A stretch of 52,792 nucleotides of DNA from the IMG/VR virus record IMGVR_UViG_3300031659_000012, positions 1 through 52,792 of that record. The stretch is one strand, 5' to 3'. A model generated the notes under the pieces. The model did not search any database and was not told where the DNA came from. It saw only the letters and a program-made list of their open reading frames with translations. The stretch's first letter is position 1. Every line of letters starts with the position of its first letter. Position numbers and translations under genes: made by a program. This document shows, in pieces, positions 48,548 through 52,792 of the stretch. Source of the DNA: a virus.

Positions 48548-49461
48548 TGTCCACACTACGAACAGACGCAATCGTTGACCTAGCGGGTAACGGTAAGCCT
48601 GACTTGAGTAACGGCGTTCAGATTGGTGGCGTTGCTGTTACCTCTACAGCCGCAGAGCTTAATATCCTTGATGGTGTGACCAGTACAGCCGCTGAACTTA
48701 ATATTCTTGACGGTGTAACTTCTACCGCTGCTGAACTTAATATTCTTGACGGTGTAACCAGCACCGCTGCTGAGTTAAACATCCTAGATGGAGTTACAGC
48801 CACTGCCGCTGAAATAAACCTTATTGATGGTGGAACGGCACGAGGTACTACAGCAGTAGCTGATGGTGATGGTTTTTTAACTAATGATGGCGGTACTATG
48901 AGGATGACCAAAGTTGAGACTTTGGCTACTTATATGGGTACTAAAGTTGGCGGCGGGGCAAGGGTTTTTGTTGCCTCATCTGGCGTTGTTAGCGGCGTTG
49001 CATCTATTGTATTCACTCAATTTGATTCAAGCAAGTTTGATTACTACGTATTTACAATGCTATCTGTGATTCCCGCAACAAATGAGGCTACTTTATTCTG
49101 CCAGACTAGCACTGATGGCGGTACTAATTTTGCAACTGATAGTGGAAATTACAGACATAGCGGTAATACACATAGTATTGGGATGAATGTGATAGACACC
49201 GCAATAGGTAGCTCATCTGGCCAAGACGGAGTGTTTGGGGATTTCTCTTTATTTGAGCCTGAAACCTCTGGCAAGCAGACAAGAGGTTTAAGCAATTGTA
49301 TGGCTATTCATAGTGCCTCCACTCATAGAGTTGCATCAACAGACGTCAGCTGTGCGTCATCTAGAGCATCTGCTGAAGATAATAACGCTGTCAGGTTTAT
49401 TATGAGCGCTGGCAATATAGGGTCAGGTGAAATTGTAATGTTTGGCATAGCCAATGCTTAA
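48547..49461 (+). CDS. Tail fibre protein with beta-rich tip, 304 aa
   Basis: TTGGGGGG is a good ribosome-binding site and the ATG overlaps the chaperone stop. Five repeats (48637-48831), the shared junction (here VADGDGFLTNDGGTMRMTKVETLATYMG), and a long C-terminal domain (ARVFVASSGVVSGVASIVFTQFDSSKFDYYVFT ... SGEIVMFGIANA) that looks like a jelly-roll-type receptor-binding tip. Confidence 0.82.
   Translation: MSTLRTDAIVDLAGNGKPDLSNGVQIGGVAVTSTAAELNILDGVTSTAAELNILDGVTSTAAELNILDGVTSTAAELNILDGVTATAAEINLIDGGTARGTTAVADGDGFLTNDGGTMRMTKVETLATYMGTKVGGGARVFVASSGVVSGVASIVFTQFDSSKFDYYVFTMLSVIPATNEATLFCQTSTDGGTNFATDSGNYRHSGNTHSIGMNVIDTAIGSSSGQDGVFGDFSLFEPETSGKQTRGLSNCMAIHSASTHRVASTDVSCASSRASAEDNNAVRFIMSAGNIGSGEIVMFGIANA
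48637..48831 (+). repeat. 39-bp tandem repeats, fibre block 5 (5 units)
   Basis: Five in-frame 39-bp units in the 304-residue fibre gene. Confidence 0.92.
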
Positions 49462-49487
49462 AAATAATAAAATAAAGGAAGTGCATT

Positions 49488-49766
49488 ATGCCCAGATTTA
49501 ATATGGTAGATGGTGTGAGGGTACAGTGCAGTGCTGAAGACGAAACTTACTTTGACGCCTTAGATCAAACACATACTGACACAGCAGTAGCTCGTGCATC
49601 TGCTGCTGTTCGTAAAGAACGAGATGCCTTAATTGCAGCTACTGATTGGTGGGCTTTAGGAGACAGATCAATAACAGATGCACAAACTGCGTATAGACTT
49701 GCCTTACGTAATGTACCTGCACAGGCTGGGTTTCCTAACAGCATTACATGGCCGACTAAGCCATGA
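49488..49766 (+). CDS. Tail fibre assembly chaperone-like protein, 92 aa
   Basis: AAAGGAAGTGC upstream. Short N-terminus and the same C-terminal block as the other two chaperones (YRLALRNVPAQAGFPNSITWPTKP). Overlaps the next gene by 4 bases. Third member of the chaperone set, so each of the three short fibre genes has its own chaperone. Confidence 0.8.
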   Translation: MPRFNMVDGVRVQCSAEDETYFDALDQTHTDTAVARASAAVRKERDALIAATDWWALGDRSITDAQTAYRLALRNVPAQAGFPNSITWPTKP

Positions 49767-50020
49767 ACATTAACTGGACAGTCGTAACAATAGCAGGTGC
49801 TTTATTATTACAAGGAGCCGCTGTAGTGTGGGCTGTGTCAGCAATGGTGTTAGACATTAGGTACAATCGTATGGACATATCAGAGATGCGTTTAGATTCG
49901 TCTAGACTAGCTGATGAAATACATGAGAATGATATAATGATAGCACGTATTGATGCTAATGTTACTGCAATAAAAGAAGCGTTAAACGTAGTAACATTAA
50001 ATCATAGTTCAAGGAATTAA
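49763..50020 (+). CDS. Membrane-anchored coiled-coil protein (holin/spanin-like?), 85 aa
   Basis: Overlaps the chaperone gene (ATGA). Residues 5-28 are one hydrophobic helix (VVTIAGALLLQGAAVVWAVSAMV), followed by a charged coiled-coil-like region with IHENDIMIARIDANVTAIKEAL. This layout fits holin or spanin-like lysis proteins, but is not proof. It directly precedes the exported-protein run. Confidence 0.6.
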   Translation: MNINWTVVTIAGALLLQGAAVVWAVSAMVLDIRYNRMDISEMRLDSSRLADEIHENDIMIARIDANVTAIKEALNVVTLNHSSRN

Positions 50021-50022
50021 AA

Positions 50023-50586
50023 GTGACACGAATAATTGCCGCTATAGTACTTCTCTTGGTAGGAAGTTTAACCACAGCACAGGCTGCGGACACAGTGTAT
50101 AGTGACAGCAATGTCACCTCCTCTGGTACTATGGACACCACGGTTCGCAGCCCCCCGCCCTCTGCAATCTCTCCACAGATCAGCACTGGGACGGGCGACC
50201 TTTGCACGATTGGCGTATCTGGTGCAGTCCAAACCCAAATTCTTGGAATATCCGTAGGCAAGGTCTACACGGAAGAGAACTGTTTGCGGTTAAAGAATGC
50301 TAAAACCATGTACGATATGGGCATGAAAGTGGCGGCTGTGTCTGTAATGTGCCAAGATTCAAACGTAAAACTTGCGATGAAAAATGCTGGAACTCCCTGC
50401 CCAATCAACGGATTGATAGGCGATGCTGCGACGATGGCTTGGGAGGAACAAGAGCTTATCGAACCCGAAACATATGCGGATGATGGTGAGGGCGCTATAA
50501 AAGGTATGATAAAAAATGTGGATAAAGACACAAAGTTCGGTGTGGGTGCTGTCCTTGGCGCTCTTGGCCTCCTCCTCCTCCTCTGA
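50023..50586 (+). CDS. Exported protein of unknown function, 187 aa
   Basis: GTG start. N-terminal signal peptide (RIIAAIVLLLVGSLTTAQA, cleavage near AQA-AD). Then an ordered region with DLCTIGVSGAVQTQILGISVGKVYTEENCLRLKNAKTMYDMGMKVAAVSVMCQD, containing several Cys and likely disulphides, and a final hydrophobic C-terminal stretch (GVGAVLGALGLLLLL). I recognise this layout from marine phages but not its role. First of four exported proteins. Confidence 0.75.
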   Translation: MTRIIAAIVLLLVGSLTTAQAADTVYSDSNVTSSGTMDTTVRSPPPSAISPQISTGTGDLCTIGVSGAVQTQILGISVGKVYTEENCLRLKNAKTMYDMGMKVAAVSVMCQDSNVKLAMKNAGTPCPINGLIGDAATMAWEEQELIEPETYADDGEGAIKGMIKNVDKDTKFGVGAVLGALGLLLLL

Positions 50587-51388
50587 GCCGTTCACGTACA
50601 GCGCCACGGGAAACGCGGCCCACGGGGCGCTAAACTGGTCAATGGGTGCTATCTTACCTGATATACCGGGATTAGACATTAACGGATTAATCTACCGATA
50701 CCGCACAGTAAAAAATACTGAAGACGCCATGAAAGTCCACGTCAGCAATCTAAAGGCCCAAGGCGGGGGGTACATTTTTAGAGAGACAGATGATTGGAGC
50801 GGCGTCCCCGGAAACAGAATTACAAAATCATTTGCCTTGGGAAACATTCCCAGCGCGAATTGGGGTAATGGCTCCATCTCTGTTGAAGGTACGGGCAGCG
50901 TTCAGGATGCGGTTGTGGTTTACAGCTATAGAGTTGACGCATGTTACGATCCACAATTAAACTCTAACTGCGTTGGTTACGTTAAGCCCGCGCCAGCCGT
51001 AGTTAAAGTCGAAGTTTATGACGCGCTTGAAGACGATGTTGTCCTTGTAACTTTAGACAGCAACACCAATTTTAAATACGATCAGGACGGCAACCGTATC
51101 GTTGACGACGAAGAGGAAGAGCAAGAAACAAGGCTGGAGATGGGGCTTACCGCTTCGGCTAATGCGTTAACAATGCTTCGAGTTGAGGGGCAATCTGCTA
51201 TAATAGACGCAATTAATCTAAACACTAGTTTGGCTACCTACTATAATTCCAGTATAAACGGTGGTACATACACAGAAGGGTACGCCCTAGCCGATGCGAC
51301 TCTGCCAGACAACGCACGGGGATTGAGAAATAATCTGGCGCAACAGCTACTGCACGAAGAAATGGTGCAGATGCAATATGGTGAATGA
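50516..51388 (+). CDS. Exported beta-rich protein, 290 aa
   Basis: Overlaps the previous gene by 71 bases in another frame, so its signal peptide (VWVLSLALLASSSSS) is encoded over the C-terminal hydrophobic codons of that gene. Beta-rich, with GLIYRYRTVKNTEDAMKVHVSNLKAQGGGYIFRETDDWSG, a Cys-containing YSYRVDACYDPQLNSNCVGY segment and a helical C-terminus. No known enzyme. Possibly periplasmic or surface protein. Confidence 0.75.
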   Translation: MWIKTQSSVWVLSLALLASSSSSEPFTYSATGNAAHGALNWSMGAILPDIPGLDINGLIYRYRTVKNTEDAMKVHVSNLKAQGGGYIFRETDDWSGVPGNRITKSFALGNIPSANWGNGSISVEGTGSVQDAVVVYSYRVDACYDPQLNSNCVGYVKPAPAVVKVEVYDALEDDVVLVTLDSNTNFKYDQDGNRIVDDEEEEQETRLEMGLTASANALTMLRVEGQSAIIDAINLNTSLATYYNSSINGGTYTEGYALADATLPDNARGLRNNLAQQLLHEEMVQMQYGE

Positions 51389-51396
51389 GGTTTGAT

Positions 51397-51885
51397 ATGA
51401 AGTATTCTGTTTTAGTTTTCTCTGTTTGCGCTCTGCCTGCGCTTGCGGATGTTAATATCGTTGGAAACGTGGCGGCCAAGTGCATAATCCAGACAGACAC
51501 TAGCGGCGTTTACGGAAACCCGACAGCTACAAAACTCAGCACTCTACCTGCTGACGGTGGAGTAGTCCCGATTGTTCGCTACGATGTAGCTGTAGCAAAT
51601 TATTACACTGCTAAAATTACTCATCCATCAGCGTTTTCATCCTCACCAAGTCTGAGTGATACAGTTTCTTGGACCGGGGCAAGCTCAGTGGCTCAAACTT
51701 CAGTGGCTGGTATGGCAGCATATGACGCCGCAAAAGTTGTGTATGGCTCTACGACTAATTTTAATTTGACGATTGCTGGAAGCACTTGGTTTAAGACCGC
51801 GTCTACCGCTACTTACGGTGTGAGCAAAGCGTTTCCCGGTGGAAGTTATACCGCCATAGTTCAGGCAGAGTGCATTGCTAATTAA
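51397..51885 (+). CDS. Exported fimbrial-subunit-like small protein, 162 aa
   Basis: Start at MKYSVLVFSV after GAGG; an earlier ATG at 51385 overlaps the previous stop. Signal peptide ends near PALA. Mature protein has one Cys near the start (AAKCIIQ) and one at the end (AECIAN), with many Ser/Thr, a beta-sandwich-like composition seen in spore-coat U / pilin-type domains. That match is tentative. Probably secreted to periplasm or surface. Confidence 0.68.
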   Translation: MKYSVLVFSVCALPALADVNIVGNVAAKCIIQTDTSGVYGNPTATKLSTLPADGGVVPIVRYDVAVANYYTAKITHPSAFSSSPSLSDTVSWTGASSVAQTSVAGMAAYDAAKVVYGSTTNFNLTIAGSTWFKTASTATYGVSKAFPGGSYTAIVQAECIAN

Positions 51886-52261
51886 AATAATCTTAACGCT
51901 GTTTGGTCTGTCTTCCGCTTTGGCGGCACATGAAATGACGCCTGCCTATCCTGATCTCAAACCTTCATATGTTAAAGATGTGATGAAGGCGGACATGTCT
52001 TTGTTCAACTACAGAGATGATGTTCAGTATTATCAAATAGCCGTCTTTGATATTGATTGGGTCAACGTACCTTTTGCTTCAAAATACAGGATTATGAAAG
52101 TAAAACATGAAAAGCGGCAGGATTTTTCGGTCTACATAAGAAAGGCTGACGTAGCTCGTGCTGTGTATTTATGCACAACTTCTAAAATGCTAAAAGAGTC
52201 TGGCGTTAAAACTGTAATCTCGTCTAGGATATGTTCGAGGGTTGATGGAGCAAAGCCGTGA
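51875..52261 (+). CDS. Exported small protein, possible assembly partner, 128 aa
   Basis: TTG start overlapping the preceding gene. Short signal peptide (IILTLFGLSSALA). The mature part has YYQIAVFDIDWVNVPFASKYRIMKVKHEKRQDFSVYIRKADVARAVYLCTTSKM, beta-rich with two Cys. It could be a short periplasmic chaperone-like partner for the preceding protein; unproven. Overlaps the next gene by 4 bases (GTGA). Confidence 0.65.
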   Translation: MLIKIILTLFGLSSALAAHEMTPAYPDLKPSYVKDVMKADMSLFNYRDDVQYYQIAVFDIDWVNVPFASKYRIMKVKHEKRQDFSVYIRKADVARAVYLCTTSKMLKESGVKTVISSRICSRVDGAKP

Positions 52262-52692
52262 AGTGGTATGCAACCTTCTGGATTGTGTCATTTTGTATCT
52301 TTTTTGGCGTACTTGAGGCGAGGTCAGAGAGTAATTCTCTTGCATTGCAGTTGCCCAGCGCCCCAATGAACTATCAATCTGACAGGTTTCGGGCAGGAGA
52401 TTTGGATTGCAGTAACGCTGTCGGCGGTGGCACAACCCTTGAGTGGGGCGTCACTGGGGTTATAACAGATATCGGCAATGGAGTAGGGCAGGGGAAAGAC
52501 GTTGGGCTGTATGCGCGTGTCGTTATTCCGTTGGATAAACCTAAGAGCAGGGTGAACTGTGATACTCTTTTCCAACTTGAAATAAAACACAGGCGGCTTG
52601 AAATTGAAATGCTTCGAGCCGAACTGGAACAATTAAAAAGATTGCAGGAAACAGGTGAGAATAGTGACGGCGAACTGGAGTTTGAAAATTGA
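52258..52692 (+). CDS. Exported protein with C-terminal coiled coil, 144 aa
   Basis: GTG start. Signal peptide (WYATFWIVSFCIFFGVLEARS), then DLDCSNAVGGGTTLEWGVTGVI...GLYARVVIPL, a Cys-containing segment, and a helical C-terminus KHRRLEIEMLRAELEQLKRLQETGE. The coiled coil suggests oligomerisation. Fourth of the exported run; I recall the same shape in other marine phages but not its role. Confidence 0.68.
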   Translation: MKWYATFWIVSFCIFFGVLEARSESNSLALQLPSAPMNYQSDRFRAGDLDCSNAVGGGTTLEWGVTGVITDIGNGVGQGKDVGLYARVVIPLDKPKSRVNCDTLFQLEIKHRRLEIEMLRAELEQLKRLQETGENSDGELEFEN

Positions 52693-52792
52693 CAGACTTA
52701 ACCAAGGTTGCGGACAATATTGATGGCCTTGCGGATCGTGAGATCAAGGCTGGAGGGTTCAAGTTTACCTTCGCGTCAGTATTTGCAATACT
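52689..52792 (+). CDS. Partial gene at the window end, start only
   Basis: TTG start overlapping the previous stop; frame MTDLTKVADNIDGLADREIKAGGFKFTFASVFAI runs off the window end. The last visible residues are hydrophobic, hinting at a membrane helix. Too short for a function; a holin or spanin is one possibility. Confidence 0.45.
   Translation, partial: MTDLTKVADNIDGLADREIKAGGFKFTFASVFAI

Noticed and set aside
44746-48911. Long open frames on the minus strand under the fibre repeats
   Set aside because: They mirror the 39-bp repeats of the plus-strand fibre genes, give low-complexity Ser/Val/Ala proteins and have no ribosome sites.
52380-52400. TTTCGGGCAGG within the exported gene as a twelfth palindrome
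   Set aside because: Only the left half matches; the right arm (TGCCCGAA) is missing, so it is a chance partial match in coding sequence.
1-52792. Closed circular genome
   Set aside because: Joining the end directly to the start brings the last open frame to a stop in a different frame from the first partial gene, so direct circular joining is not supported by the sequence alone.

Overview
The window looks like most of the genome of a lytic, short-tailed (podovirus-like) double-stranded DNA phage, probably from a marine or other aquatic bacterial host. The evidence is a complete head module (small and large terminase, portal, scaffold, major capsid), P22/T7-like neck adaptors with no tape-measure, sheath or tail-tube gene, a train of very large internal virion proteins, and a replication module with a family A DNA polymerase. 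I see no integrase, lysogeny repressor, tRNA, rRNA, CRISPR or insertion sequence. The marine assignment is inference from the style of the proteins (fibre repeats, DUF6321- and DUF6378-like proteins, small lysine/glycine-rich virion proteins) and resembles what is known of HMO-2011-like and uncultured marine podoviruses. Both ends cut through genes, so the genome continues outside the window.

Layout. (1) Bases 1-11443, plus strand: virion genes that continue the late operon, ending with a 2338-residue virion protein carrying an HExxH metallopeptidase motif. (2) Bases 11444-29720, minus strand: one long leftward early/replication module, read from about 29.7 kb down to an intrinsic terminator at 11.45 kb. 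In transcription order it holds several small proteins, a MoxR-type AAA ATPase with a VWA/HENYH partner, HTH proteins, a VRR-NUC nuclease, a DUF6378-like protein, DNA polymerase, a Cas4/RecB-like nuclease, an SNF2-type helicase, an excisionase-like HTH, an SSB-like protein and a primase-polymerase/ATPase. (3) Bases 28380-30093: two non-coding segments around one leftward gene, with inverted iteron-like arrays, an AT-rich tract, a duplicated 54-bp unit, two leftward terminators and leftward and rightward promoter candidates. This is the control centre and the best replication-origin candidate. (4) Bases 30094-52792, plus strand: terminase, portal, a GroES-like co-chaperonin, scaffold, capsid, small basic proteins, adaptors, a tandem array of tail fibre and fibre-chaperone genes, and a run of four exported proteins before the window ends.

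The most striking unexplained structure is a family of 11 near-identical 18-bp inverted repeats (TTCGGGCA-NN-TGCCCGAA). All lie between 17.5 and 29.9 kb, mostly just upstream of leftward start codons, and one is embedded in a coding sequence. Together with two leftward sigma70-like extended -10 promoters that share a core, they suggest a phage-wide control circuit for the early genes. Other points of note are the PolA position equivalent to Phe762 being Leu, a co-chaperonin placed between portal and scaffold, duplicated fibre/chaperone cassettes, and an exported-protein cluster of unknown role.
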